DNA from: Bacteroidales bacterium
GTDB lineage: Bacteria > Bacteroidota > Bacteroidia > Bacteroidales > Muribaculaceae
Direction: 5' to 3'
Assembly (NCBI GenBank): GCA_910575545.1
Contig: CAJTFH010000016.1
Span: 1 to 64,000 of the forward strand
Length of the DNA stretch: 64,000 bases
The number at the start of each line of letters is the position of its first letter. The first letter of the stretch is position 1. Under the pieces are notes generated by a model, which ran no database searches, was not told the DNA's origin, and saw only the letters and a program-made list of their open reading frames with translations. Shown in pieces: positions 26,923 through 38,189 of the stretch. The translations under genes and the position numbers were made by a program.

Positions 26923-26960
26923 TTATAACCGTTTGACATTTAATGATATATCGGTTATAA
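26923..26960. promoter_or_regulatory. Inverted repeat upstream of SusC, candidate operator
   Basis: TTATAACCG (26923-26931) and CGGTTATAA (26952-26960) are perfect inverted 9-mers with a 20-nt spacer, ~60 nt before the -7 box of the SusC operon. The half-site spacing of about 2.8 helical turns suits a dimeric activator. Confidence 0.55.
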
Positions 26961-27018
26961 AACATGGCATTCGACTACCTTTTGGCTACAACGGCATTTT
27001 ATAACATTCTTAATGGCA

Positions 27019-27026
27019 TATATTTG
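27019..27026 (+). promoter_or_regulatory. -7 box of the first SusC operon
   Basis: TATATTTG matches TAnnTTTG, about 93 nt before the SusC start. Confidence 0.6.
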
Positions 27027-27118
27027 CAGATGAAAACAATGGAGAAGCAATGCATTCTTGTGTGTCCGACAAACAGATTGGCAAAACGGAATCTTAACCA
27101 TAAATCAAAAATAGCATC

Positions 27119-30109
27119 ATGAAATTACCAACAGCACATGCTTTCATGCGGCCGATAGCGCTTGCGGCGCTCCTGCTGTCATCGTTTGCTGCCATGGCAC
27201 AGCAGATCAATGTGTCGGGCACTGTTACCGACGCTTCAGGCGAGCCGGTTATAGGCGCCAGTGTGGTGGCGGTTGATTCGCAGGGTGGAACGACCACCGA
27301 TATCGACGGCAACTACGTTGTAAGCGTTGATCCTAAAGGGAAACTTCGGTTTTCCTATATAGGGTTCACAACCCAGACAGTGGCCGTTGACGGGCGCGCC
27401 ACTATCAATGTGGTTCTTCAGGAAAACACCGCCGTGCTCGACGAGGTTGTTGTTATCGGTTACGGCACGATGGATAAGAAAGAACTCACCTCTGCCATAT
27501 CGCATGTAGGCGAGAAAGACTTTCTGTCGGTCAGCTCGCTCGACCCGTCGATGATGATTCAAGGCAAGGTGCCGGGTGTGTCGATTACAAATACCGGTGC
27601 AGGCGACCCCAACAACCAGGCAAGCATCCAGATCCGTGGTGTGTCATCGCGCTCAGCAGGCCTCGGCCCGCTGATTGTGGTCGACGGAGTGCCCGGGGGC
27701 AATCTGACCAATATCAACCCCAACGACATTGCATCGTTTGACATTCTGAAAGATGGTGCAGCTTCGGCCATCTACGGCACACGCGGTTCTAACGGTGTTA
27801 TCCTGGTCACAACCAAGAAAGGTGCCAAAGACGGACAGACACATGCCTCCTATTCAGGCACTTTCTCGTGGGACAAAGTGAAAGAGGAACTCGACATGAT
27901 GAACGCGCAAGAGTATCGCGACGTGCGTCTTGGCTGGGGCGATACCGGTGTTGACCTCGGCGGCAACGACAACTGGCTCGATGCCGTTACCCGCACGGGA
28001 TTTACTATGCGCCACACACTGACGCTCAGCGGCGGCAACGAAAAGAGCAACTACCGCGTCAGCGCCGACTACCGGAACGCCAACGGTATCGACCTGCGCT
28101 CCCATCGTGAGGAATATGGCGCCCGTGCTTCGGTGAGCCACACCACCAAAGGTGGCCTCTTCACCATATCTGCCAACATCGCCCCCCGTATAATTTATCG
28201 CGACAATGCCGACTGGAGTGTTTTCCGCAATGCCATCGAGGCAAACCCCACCACTCCGATTATGAATCCGGAGAATCCCAACAGCTATTATAATTTCCAG
28301 GGGCAGGTTGTGGGCAGTAACCCTGTCGAGCTGATGAAACTTGAGAAAGACCATGCCGACACTAAGCTGCTCGACTGGGACGGAACTCTCAAGCTCAATC
28401 TGCTTCCGCTGTTCATGCCCAACGCGAAATATAGCCAGAACCTGTCGACACAGGTGACTTTCGCCGATCACCAGTATAGCAACAACAACACGTGGTTCCG
28501 CCCGTCGACCAGCACTTTGGCCATTAACAGCGGATATGACGGCGAAGGTAGCCGCTCTTATTCTAAAGAGCGCCAGTATATCCTCGAGTGGCTGGCCAAT
28601 TATAATATCAGCATCAAGAAACACAACATCAAGGCTATGGCGGGCTACTCCTACCAGTATTCGCAATATTCCGGCTTCAATGTCGAGAACAAGGATTTCC
28701 CCAACGACGGTCTCGGAGCCGACAATATCGGGTCAGGAGATCTTGCCAAAGAGGAGGGTGAAGTGCTTATGGGCAGCTATAAGAACGATGCCAAACTTAT
28801 TGCGTTTTTCGGCCGCGTGAGCTATGATTTCGACGGTAAATATCTTCTGACGGCGTCGTTGCGCCATGAGGGTTCGTCGAAATTCGGTGCCAATCACAAG
28901 TGGGGTAACTTCCCTGCGGTTTCTGCCGGGTGGCGCATTTCGGAAGAGGAGTTCATGAAGGGGGCGGAGTGGATCAACGATCTTAAAATCCGCGCCGACT
29001 ACGGTGTGACGGGTAATCAGGATTTTGGCAGCTACTTGTCGCTCAACACTATGACAGGCTTCGGCTATTATTACTATAATGGGAAATATTTCCAGGTATG
29101 GGGCCCGTCTAAAAACGTCAATCCTGACCTGCATTGGGAGAAAGGTAAGAACTGGAACGTGGGCCTGGACTTCTCGATGTTCAACAACCGCCTCTATGGT
29201 TCGCTCAACTATTTCAACCGCCGCCAGCAGGATTTGTTGGGCAACTATAAGGTGTCGGTACCTCCGTATCTGTTCGACGAGACATACGTGAATGTGGGCA
29301 CGATGAAAAACACCGGATTTGAGTTCGACATCACATTCAACGCTGTCGACACGCGCGATTTCTCCTACACCATGAATTTCGTGGGGACGGCTATGAGCAA
29401 CAAGTTCGTCGACTTCAGCAATTCGGAATATATAGGGCAGGATTTCTATAACGAATGCGGCACAGAAGACCCCTATCCCTACTATAACCTGCAGCGGATT
29501 GAGAAAGGGAAATCGCTTGGTAATTTCTACATGTGGAAGTATGCCGGTTTCACCCCTGAAGGGGAGTGGCTGGTCTATGACCACGACGGCGATATAATCC
29601 GCGCGTCGCAGGCAACCGACGAAGACCGTCAGGTTGTGGGTAACGGTATGCCTAAATTCACCCTTTCAACCACCCATAATTTCCGTTACCGCAACTTCGA
29701 CCTTGCGCTGTTTTTCCGTGGTGCTTTTGGGTTTGACATTTTCAACATCCACGATTTCTACTACGGCACACGCAACTTCACCGGCAACCGCCTGAAAAAG
29801 GCTTACGGCAAGAACTTCGGCATCGCCCCCACGGCTAACCCGGTGGCTTGCGACTATTTCCTGGAGCGTGGCGACTATTTCAAACTCGACATGATTACTT
29901 TAGGCTACACGTTGCCAATGCCGAAGGTGCGTTTCCTCGATAAAATCCGCGTTTACGGCACGGTTAAGAATGTGTTCACCATAACCCGTTTCACAGGAGT
30001 CGATCCGTCGACCTATCAGGTCAACGGCTTGACCCCCGGAGGCCAGGGGTCAAGAACATATTATCCTTCTACACGCCAGTTTATCGTAGGGCTGCAGTTG
30101 GATTTCTAA
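27119..30109 (+). CDS. SusC-like TonB-dependent glycan transporter (locus 1)
   Basis: A 996-residue outer-membrane transporter. It has a signal peptide (AALLLSSFAAMAQQ), a carboxypeptidase-regulatory-like domain (VSGTVTDASGEPVIGASV, ~30-105), a TonB-box-like VLDEVVVIGYGTMDKK, a plug with the SusC hallmark (AIYGTRGSNGVILVTTKKG, ~218-236) and a C-terminal barrel ending FIVGLQLDF. With the SusD partner directly downstream it forms the pedal-bin importer for oligosaccharides. Neighbouring GH97 and GH27-like genes suggest an alpha-linked glucan or galactan fragment. Confidence 0.95.
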   Translation: MKLPTAHAFMRPIALAALLLSSFAAMAQQINVSGTVTDASGEPVIGASVVAVDSQGGTTTDIDGNYVVSVDPKGKLRFSYIGFTTQTVAVDGRATINVVLQENTAVLDEVVVIGYGTMDKKELTSAISHVGEKDFLSVSSLDPSMMIQGKVPGVSITNTGAGDPNNQASIQIRGVSSRSAGLGPLIVVDGVPGGNLTNINPNDIASFDILKDGAASAIYGTRGSNGVILVTTKKGAKDGQTHASYSGTFSWDKVKEELDMMNAQEYRDVRLGWGDTGVDLGGNDNWLDAVTRTGFTMRHTLTLSGGNEKSNYRVSADYRNANGIDLRSHREEYGARASVSHTTKGGLFTISANIAPRIIYRDNADWSVFRNAIEANPTTPIMNPENPNSYYNFQGQVVGSNPVELMKLEKDHADTKLLDWDGTLKLNLLPLFMPNAKYSQNLSTQVTFADHQYSNNNTWFRPSTSTLAINSGYDGEGSRSYSKERQYILEWLANYNISIKKHNIKAMAGYSYQYSQYSGFNVENKDFPNDGLGADNIGSGDLAKEEGEVLMGSYKNDAKLIAFFGRVSYDFDGKYLLTASLRHEGSSKFGANHKWGNFPAVSAGWRISEEEFMKGAEWINDLKIRADYGVTGNQDFGSYLSLNTMTGFGYYYYNGKYFQVWGPSKNVNPDLHWEKGKNWNVGLDFSMFNNRLYGSLNYFNRRQQDLLGNYKVSVPPYLFDETYVNVGTMKNTGFEFDITFNAVDTRDFSYTMNFVGTAMSNKFVDFSNSEYIGQDFYNECGTEDPYPYYNLQRIEKGKSLGNFYMWKYAGFTPEGEWLVYDHDGDIIRASQATDEDRQVVGNGMPKFTLSTTHNFRYRNFDLALFFRGAFGFDIFNIHDFYYGTRNFTGNRLKKAYGKNFGIAPTANPVACDYFLERGDYFKLDMITLGYTLPMPKVRFLDKIRVYGTVKNVFTITRFTGVDPSTYQVNGLTPGGQGSRTYYPSTRQFIVGLQLDF

Positions 30110-30142
30110 TCACAGGTGTCAATTCAAAAAAGATTTTTCACA

Positions 30143-31879
30143 ATGAAACTAATGAAATATATAGCCGCTGCGTCTATAGGTCTGATGGCGCTGGCTGCTT
30201 GCACCGACCTCGACGAGACTCTCTATGACCAGGTCGGCACGCAGAACTACTATAATACGAAAAACGATGTGATCCGCGCGGTTTTCCGCCCGTTTGAACA
30301 TGCGTTCTGGAGCATCCAGAGCCGCCATGTGCTCAACGAGCTTTCGGCCGACCAGCTGATTACCCCCACACGCGACGGATGGTGGGACGACGGCGGCAAA
30401 TGGCGCCGCCTCCACTACCATGAATGGAACGTGGAGGATGGCGGCGACGCACAGACCGAGTGGAACGGATGTTTCCAGGGAATCATGCAATGTAACTATG
30501 TGATTGAAGACCTGGCAAAATTGTCGCCCGACCAGTTCGGCTTCTCCGAGACGGAGTTCAACAACCTCAAGACACAGTGCCGGGCATTGCGTGCGTGGTT
30601 TTATCTGCGGTTGCTGGACGGTTTCCGCAATATCCCTCTCGCAGTAAGTTTCAACGATGTGAGCCTCAATACTGAAAAACAGGTTGAGCCTAAGGTGATT
30701 TTTAAATTCATCGAGGATGAACTTAAAGATTGCCTGCCGTTGCTGGCCAAGAAAACCGCTCTCGGTTCAGGCGCAAACCTGCAGGGGCAATGGACCCAGG
30801 CCGGGGCTGCCGCCCTGCTTGTGAGGCTTTATCTCAATGCAGGGGTGTATGTGGGAGAAGACCGTTATAGCGATTGTGCCACGGTGGCCGAGGCTATCCT
30901 TCGCGGCGATTACGGCGCATATGAGGTGGCATCGCGCTGGGATGCGCCCTTCGACTGGAACAACGACGAGTGCGACGAGGTCATTTTCGGATTCCCGGCA
31001 TCGCAGGGTTATTCATTCTGGCATTACCAGGGCGACACCTACTGGTGGACGGTGCCTGCACGCGCCCGCTATTATTTCGGCGACGAGAAAGCCAAAGGTG
31101 GCGACCACAACACTAAATATGCCGCATCGCCGAGCTATGATCTTGACGGCAACCTATATTCCTATGAGCTGGGGATGCCGGTTGAGAACTTCCGCAAATA
31201 TCCGGGCGACGAGCGCATGAAACTCTATCGCAATCTTGGCGGCAGCACCCGCGAGGGGATGTTCCTGTTCGGTTATCTCGAATATGTTGATGAGAACGGG
31301 GCAACGAAACGTGTGCGCGCTCCGGAGCAGCCCTATGACCTCTATATACGCGATGCCGTTGGCAACTTCCAGGGTCTGGAGCCGAACCGCTGGCCTGCCG
31401 ACAAGAACAGCAACCTGCGTAACGGCGACCACAATTCAGGCTGGCATTTCGCGAAATATCCTTTCTACAGCGACGAAGACCCCCATCAGATGGAAAGTGA
31501 CTACACAGAAATCCGTCTGCCTGAGATCATCTACTCGCTGGCCGAGTGCAAACTGCGTAAAGGTCAGAAAGGCGATGCCGCCAAACTGCTCAACAGTGTG
31601 CGCCGCCGCAATTATCCTGCCGAGAATCTCGAAGAGGTGCTTTACAGTCCTGAAGGGAAGGCCCAGCTCGATGAGAATGAGATGCTGGCCGAATGGGGGC
31701 GTGAGTTCTTTGCCGAAAGCCGGCGCCGTATCGACCTGATCCGCTTCGGCAAGTTCTCCTCTGGCACATGGTGGGATAAGACTCCCGATGCCGGCCGCCA
31801 CACAGAGATATTCCCGATCATGCGCCCCATCCTCAACTCCAATCCCAACCTGGAGCAGAATCCCGGCTACAACAAATAA
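30143..31879 (+). CDS. SusD-like surface glycan-binding lipoprotein (locus 1)
   Basis: A 578-residue lipoprotein (lipobox LMALAACTD) with the SusD/RagB fold: FYLRLLDGFRNIPL in the TPR core and RLPEIIYSLAECKLRKGQ, then EWGREFFAESRRRIDLIRFG near the end. I use the ATG at 30143; a GTG at 30116 adds nine residues before the signal. It starts 33 nt after the SusC stop and forms the lid of the importer. Confidence 0.95.
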   Translation: MKLMKYIAAASIGLMALAACTDLDETLYDQVGTQNYYNTKNDVIRAVFRPFEHAFWSIQSRHVLNELSADQLITPTRDGWWDDGGKWRRLHYHEWNVEDGGDAQTEWNGCFQGIMQCNYVIEDLAKLSPDQFGFSETEFNNLKTQCRALRAWFYLRLLDGFRNIPLAVSFNDVSLNTEKQVEPKVIFKFIEDELKDCLPLLAKKTALGSGANLQGQWTQAGAAALLVRLYLNAGVYVGEDRYSDCATVAEAILRGDYGAYEVASRWDAPFDWNNDECDEVIFGFPASQGYSFWHYQGDTYWWTVPARARYYFGDEKAKGGDHNTKYAASPSYDLDGNLYSYELGMPVENFRKYPGDERMKLYRNLGGSTREGMFLFGYLEYVDENGATKRVRAPEQPYDLYIRDAVGNFQGLEPNRWPADKNSNLRNGDHNSGWHFAKYPFYSDEDPHQMESDYTEIRLPEIIYSLAECKLRKGQKGDAAKLLNSVRRRNYPAENLEEVLYSPEGKAQLDENEMLAEWGREFFAESRRRIDLIRFGKFSSGTWWDKTPDAGRHTEIFPIMRPILNSNPNLEQNPGYNK

Positions 31880-31943
31880 TGCGCAGGGATTTGCAGATGA
31901 GCCATGAATCAAAACATGAATCGACAATAAACAGTAAATTTCC

Positions 31944-33131
31944 ATGAAATTCAATAAAATATATTCCGCAGTTGCGGCCACGGTTATGGCGTTTGCCATG
32001 ACCGGCTGCGACGAGGAGCGCGACTTTATAGTGATTGACGGGAATCTTCCCATCAAAACCTCCACATTCTATATCGTGGGAGATGCCACTCCTAACGGTT
32101 GGAGCATCGACAGCCCGACGGAATTCACCCCCTCGGAGGCAGACCCCCTGGTCTTCATGTGGGAAGGGATGCTTAATAAGGGTGAGATGAAAGCGTGTCT
32201 CACCACCGGCAGCTGGGATGCGGCGTTTATCCGCCCTGTAATCAATGGGGAGGAAATCGGCAAAGAACCGATAACCGACAAGGAGTTTGCCATGCACGCA
32301 GGTGATCCCGACGATAAATGGCGTGTTACCGAGGCGGGGCAATACAAACTGACCTTCAACCTGCGAAACTGGACTTTCAGCTCGGTGTTTACCGGGGAGC
32401 TTCAAAAGCCCGATGTCACCCCTATCGAGGCTGAAAATCTCTATATCGTGGGAGATGCCACCCCTAACGGCTGGAATATAGACGCGCCAACGGCATGTGT
32501 GAAAAAGTCGGCTTATGTATATGTGTATGAAGGGGAGCTGAAGCCTGGAGAAATGAAGGCTTGTGCCATAACCGGCAGTTGGGATGTGGAGTTCGTGCGC
32601 CCTCAGAACGCCGATTGCCGGATTGACAGAAATGGTGTTGAAGTTGAGGATTTCGTCTACACCACGGGGCCTGACAACAAATGGAAGGTTGCCGACCATG
32701 GCGAATACCGCCTGACTTTCGACCTGGAGCACTGGACTGTGAAGGCCGAGTTCCTCAAAGAGATTGTGGTGGGGAATGACCCGATAGAGACCGAGACACT
32801 GTTTATGATCGGAGATGCCACTCCGGGCGGATGGAGCATGGATAATGCTTCGGAATTCACGGTTGACCCCGACAACAAATACATATTCACATGGGAAGGT
32901 GAGCTTGTGGAGGGTTCGATGAAAGCGTGCACCGAACGCGATGGCACATTCTCTTGTCCGTTCCTGCGCCCTGCCACCGACGGATGCGCTATTTCGGCCG
33001 ACGGAGTTGCCGAACCGGGATTTGTCTATACCACTTCTCCCGATGACAAATGGCAGGTGACTGCCGCCGGGCGTTACCGCATAACGTTCAACTTGAGTGA
33101 GCGCACAATAGAGGCCGTTAAGGTCGGCTGA
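31944..33131 (+). CDS. SusE/SusF-like lipoprotein with three repeated glycan-binding modules
   Basis: A 395-residue lipoprotein (AFAMTGCDEE). Three ~115-residue copies each open with Y-I-V-G-D-A-T-P-N-G-W or a close variant (residues ~45, ~168, ~293), carry a central MKAC segment and an F-x-R-P strand, and close with DDKW(R/K/Q)VT...YRLTFNL. Modules 1 and 2 are very similar at the DNA level around 32074 and 32446, suggesting recent duplication. The conserved Trp and Lys in each copy fit the starch-binding sites of SusE/SusF. Three sites on one anchor would help hold a repeating polymer at the cell surface. Confidence 0.85.
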   Translation: MKFNKIYSAVAATVMAFAMTGCDEERDFIVIDGNLPIKTSTFYIVGDATPNGWSIDSPTEFTPSEADPLVFMWEGMLNKGEMKACLTTGSWDAAFIRPVINGEEIGKEPITDKEFAMHAGDPDDKWRVTEAGQYKLTFNLRNWTFSSVFTGELQKPDVTPIEAENLYIVGDATPNGWNIDAPTACVKKSAYVYVYEGELKPGEMKACAITGSWDVEFVRPQNADCRIDRNGVEVEDFVYTTGPDNKWKVADHGEYRLTFDLEHWTVKAEFLKEIVVGNDPIETETLFMIGDATPGGWSMDNASEFTVDPDNKYIFTWEGELVEGSMKACTERDGTFSCPFLRPATDGCAISADGVAEPGFVYTTSPDDKWQVTAAGRYRITFNLSERTIEAVKVG

Positions 33132-33171
33132 TTCTCCCAACCAAAATATATTTTCAAATAAGACACATATC

Positions 33172-34599
33172 ATGAACAATATAACCAATAAAGCAATGAT
33201 AACCGCCGCACTGGCAGTGGCAGCGATGCTTGGCTCATGCGACAACGAAGTCGAAATGCGCTATCCACCTAAATATGAGCTGCCTGAGCTGCCTGAAATT
33301 GAAGGAATCCACACCTACAAGGCTCCGATGTACTGGAGTGTGTATGAGTATTGCTATGAACTTGAGCAGCAAGGTGTGCCCAATGAACAAATCGATATCA
33401 CCCCCGAAGAGTGGGACAAGATTATCGATTGGGTTGCCACTGACCTCAAGCCTCACGGCTATGATATGGTCTGCACTGACGGATTCATACCGATGCTTGC
33501 CAATGATGCATCAGGCTATATGACCCACTATGGTTCTATGGAACTGAAAGCCCTGGTGGCTAAGTGTAAGGCCAAGGGGCTTAAGGTTGGGGTATATGAC
33601 AACCCGTTGTGGATCCATGGCCCCAATGAGACCAAGGTTGAAGGCACCGGCTATACATTCGGACAGCTTTATTATAATCATAAAACTCCGATTATTAACC
33701 CTTCGGCCGAAAACAAGTGGTTCAACTGGGCTGTGGCCGAGAATCCCGGCACACGTGAATATATCGATGGCTTTTTCAAGCATTATGCTGAATTGGGCGT
33801 TGATTATATCCGCATGGATTTCCTGTCGTGGTATGAGGACGGCAAAGACCGTAACATGGGTGTCGTAGGCCATGGCTATGGCCGCGAATCTTATGCGCGT
33901 GCGTTATGTTATATTGCTGAATCGGCCAAGAAATATGGCATATTCACTTCTTTGGTCATGCCTCATCTCTATGATGATGCAGTGCTTGAAGCCCGCTATG
34001 GCAATATGGTCCGCATTGTTGCCGACACGGCAGGTGGCGGATGGTGGCACTGCTCTGCCCAGGATAAGGGCAAGGCGTATGCCAACTGGCCTAACTGCAT
34101 GAACCAGTTCGACGGATTTCTATATTGGTCGCATATCGCCGGACGTGACAAGGTTATTCTCGACGGAGATTTTATTAGATTGAACACATTCGCCACTGAC
34201 GATGAGAAGCAGACTGTGGTGTCATTGCAGCTTATGGCAGGCGGCCCGGTCACTGTTGCCGACCAATACCACAATATAGGCGATAATCTGAAATTTTATA
34301 TTAACGATGAGCTGTTGGCTCTAAATGCCGACCGTTTTGTTGGGAAGCCGTTGAGCGATAACCTGCTCAGTAGTAATAATCGTGTATGGTACGGACAGAT
34401 GTCAAACGGCGATTATGTGGTAGGTGTGTTTAACCGCGACGACAGCCAGCAGACTGTCACAGTGAATTTCGAAGATCTCGGTATCAGCGGAGAGATGAAC
34501 GTGCGCGACCTTTGGAGCCACACCGATGAGGGCGTAGCATCGTCTTTGACAGCCAATATTGCTCCCCACGGATGCAAAATCGTTAGATTGTCGAAATGA
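33172..34599 (+). CDS. GH27-like glycoside hydrolase, lipoprotein
   Basis: A 475-residue lipoprotein (AAMLGSCDN) with a TIM barrel of the GH27/GH36 clan (clan D). The likely nucleophile is Asp216 (DYIRMDFLSW) and the likely acid/base is Asp285 (RIVADTAGGGWW). A beta domain closes the protein (~385-475). Clan members include alpha-galactosidases and also isomaltodextranase, which cuts alpha-1,6-glucan. With a SusB-like GH97 next to it, either an alpha-galactoside or an alpha-1,6-glucan target is reasonable. The family call is moderate; the position in the operon is firm. Confidence 0.75.
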   Translation: MNNITNKAMITAALAVAAMLGSCDNEVEMRYPPKYELPELPEIEGIHTYKAPMYWSVYEYCYELEQQGVPNEQIDITPEEWDKIIDWVATDLKPHGYDMVCTDGFIPMLANDASGYMTHYGSMELKALVAKCKAKGLKVGVYDNPLWIHGPNETKVEGTGYTFGQLYYNHKTPIINPSAENKWFNWAVAENPGTREYIDGFFKHYAELGVDYIRMDFLSWYEDGKDRNMGVVGHGYGRESYARALCYIAESAKKYGIFTSLVMPHLYDDAVLEARYGNMVRIVADTAGGGWWHCSAQDKGKAYANWPNCMNQFDGFLYWSHIAGRDKVILDGDFIRLNTFATDDEKQTVVSLQLMAGGPVTVADQYHNIGDNLKFYINDELLALNADRFVGKPLSDNLLSSNNRVWYGQMSNGDYVVGVFNRDDSQQTVTVNFEDLGISGEMNVRDLWSHTDEGVASSLTANIAPHGCKIVRLSK

Positions 34600-34649
34600 T
34601 AAGTATGCTAAAGGTGTGTTAGTCGGCAATGTCCGTTTGGTCAGCTAAC

Positions 34650-34680
34650 TTGAATTTCCAAAAAAGGTAATATATATTTG
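34650..34680 (+). promoter_or_regulatory. Internal promoter before GH97
   Basis: TTG (34650-34652), a 20-nt spacer and TATATTTG (34673-34680), just 12 nt before the ATG. It could give the GH97 gene its own expression apart from the SusC operon. Confidence 0.55.
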
Positions 34681-34689
34681 TTGTTTTAA

Positions 34690-36810
<2,121 letters not shown>

Positions 36811-36827
36811 TTAAACAGTAAGTCATA

Positions 36828-36874
36828 AAAACGGCCACGGAAATTCAAATGTCAGGAATTTCCGTGGCCGTTTT
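36828..36874. terminator. Bidirectional terminator after GH97
   Basis: An 18-bp perfect stem (36828-36845 with 36857-36874), an 11-nt loop, and A/T tracts at both feet, between convergent genes. Confidence 0.85.
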
Positions 36875-36889
36875 ATGAATGTGTGTGTG

Positions 36890-38098
36890 TCAGGCTCCGA
36901 GCCAAGTGGCGCGTTTCCAGAGGTATTCCATCGGCCCGTGGGAGTGGCGGCTTATCCAGAACCGGCAGAACGACCATTGCAACAGGAAGACTGTGAAGCC
37001 GACTACTACGCTGGCTGTTATGCCGAGGTGGGCGTGCAGCCCCAGTCCCCAGTTGTAGAAAAGGAATGAACCTATGATGCTTTGGGTGACGTAGTTGGTC
37101 ATGCTCATGCGCCCGTAGGGGATGAGAGCCGACATCATGCGGCTCAGGCGTGGGGAGAGGTAGTAGCCGTGTAGCACCCCCGACACCAGTATGAGCATGA
37201 AAGCGAAGTTAGCCAGCGACGAGAGGATGATGCCGAGCGGCCGCATCACGTTGGGGTTTGTGATGAAGCCGGGAAGCATGGTGTTGAGGCCGTGGAGCGG
37301 GAAGAATGCCATGAGCGAAATGGCAAGAACGCGCCCCCAGGCGGGAAGCGAGTTTTTCAGCAGCCATCCCTGGCGCCCGATGAGCATTCCGAGAATGAAG
37401 AGCCCGGCGGTCTGGAAGATACGTCCGTGGTCCCAAGCCCATGCCAGGCTTGCGAGCTGCCCCTCGACGAGGTTGACTTTAACGGTCTGCAGGAAAGTGC
37501 CTGAGGATTGCATCCGGAATGCCGCCGCCCAATAATCGCCGGTGGGTATGGCGGGAGTTATGTAGGCAGGGTCGGCTGCCGCCCGAACCACGTTGTAGAG
37601 TGCCACCGGCTGAATAAGGCATATGGCCGACAGGATGATGAGTGTGCGGTTTGAGAGGCGGCATGTGGCCACCAGCACAAATCCTATGAGGGAATACATC
37701 ACCAGGATTTCTGCGGTGAAGAAACAAGCGTTGAAATTTCCTATGATGAACAGCAGCAGAAGGCGCCAGCAGAACCGGAGGCGGAAGTCGTGTCCGCGCA
37801 TCCGCTGGTTGTCGTGCTGGATGAAGAAGCTGAAACCGAACAGCAGTGCGAATATCGCATAGGCTTTGCCGCCGAGCAGGAAAAACAGTCCGTCCCAGAT
37901 GGCACGGTCGGTGAAATTGAGCCATCCGCTTTGGGCCGATGTGTCGGGGAAGGAATAAAAGTTGAAATGCTCTATAGAGTGGAGCAGGATGATGCCCATG
38001 ACGGCGAGGCCGCGGAGCACATCGGCCACGTCGACGCGTGCGTGGCTTCGGATTGTTGTCGGTTCCATTGGCGTAGGATGCAGGGTGGGTGCCTGCAA
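36890..38098 (-). CDS. DUF418 (YeiB-like) multi-pass membrane protein
   Basis: A 402-residue integral membrane protein with about ten hydrophobic helices. DVLRGLAVMGIILLHSIEHF at the start and IPYGRMSMTNYVTQSIIG in the C-terminal DUF418 part are typical. The family is related to acyltransferase-like membrane proteins; its substrate is not established. A second ATG (38068, MEPTT) is an equally good start. It is transcribed from the palindrome shared with the helicase gene. Confidence 0.85.
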   Translation of the reverse strand: MQAPTLHPTPMEPTTIRSHARVDVADVLRGLAVMGIILLHSIEHFNFYSFPDTSAQSGWLNFTDRAIWDGLFFLLGGKAYAIFALLFGFSFFIQHDNQRMRGHDFRLRFCWRLLLLFIIGNFNACFFTAEILVMYSLIGFVLVATCRLSNRTLIILSAICLIQPVALYNVVRAAADPAYITPAIPTGDYWAAAFRMQSSGTFLQTVKVNLVEGQLASLAWAWDHGRIFQTAGLFILGMLIGRQGWLLKNSLPAWGRVLAISLMAFFPLHGLNTMLPGFITNPNVMRPLGIILSSLANFAFMLILVSGVLHGYYLSPRLSRMMSALIPYGRMSMTNYVTQSIIGSFLFYNWGLGLHAHLGITASVVVGFTVFLLQWSFCRFWISRHSHGPMEYLWKRATWLGA

Positions 38099-38120
38099 GT
38101 TATTGAGGCAGCTGATTGTT

Positions 38121-38166
38121 TATAGGCCACAAAATTAGTAATTATTTCGTAATTTTGTGGCCTATA
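38121..38166. promoter_or_regulatory. Palindromic divergent promoter
   Basis: TATAGGCCACAAAATTA (38121-38137) and TAATTTTGTGGCCTATA (38150-38166) are perfect inverted 17-mers with a 12-nt spacer. Each arm contains a TAATTTTG -7 box, one firing left (DUF418, box 38137-38130) and one right (helicase, box 38150-38157). Both genes would have short leaders. Confidence 0.78.
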
Positions 38167-38189
38167 ACATATCTCATCATCTGACCCAC

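Noticed and set aside
31833-33245. 470-codon minus-strand frame over the SusE/F-like gene
   Set aside because: It mirrors a well-supported repeat protein; its long open length follows from codon bias of the real gene.
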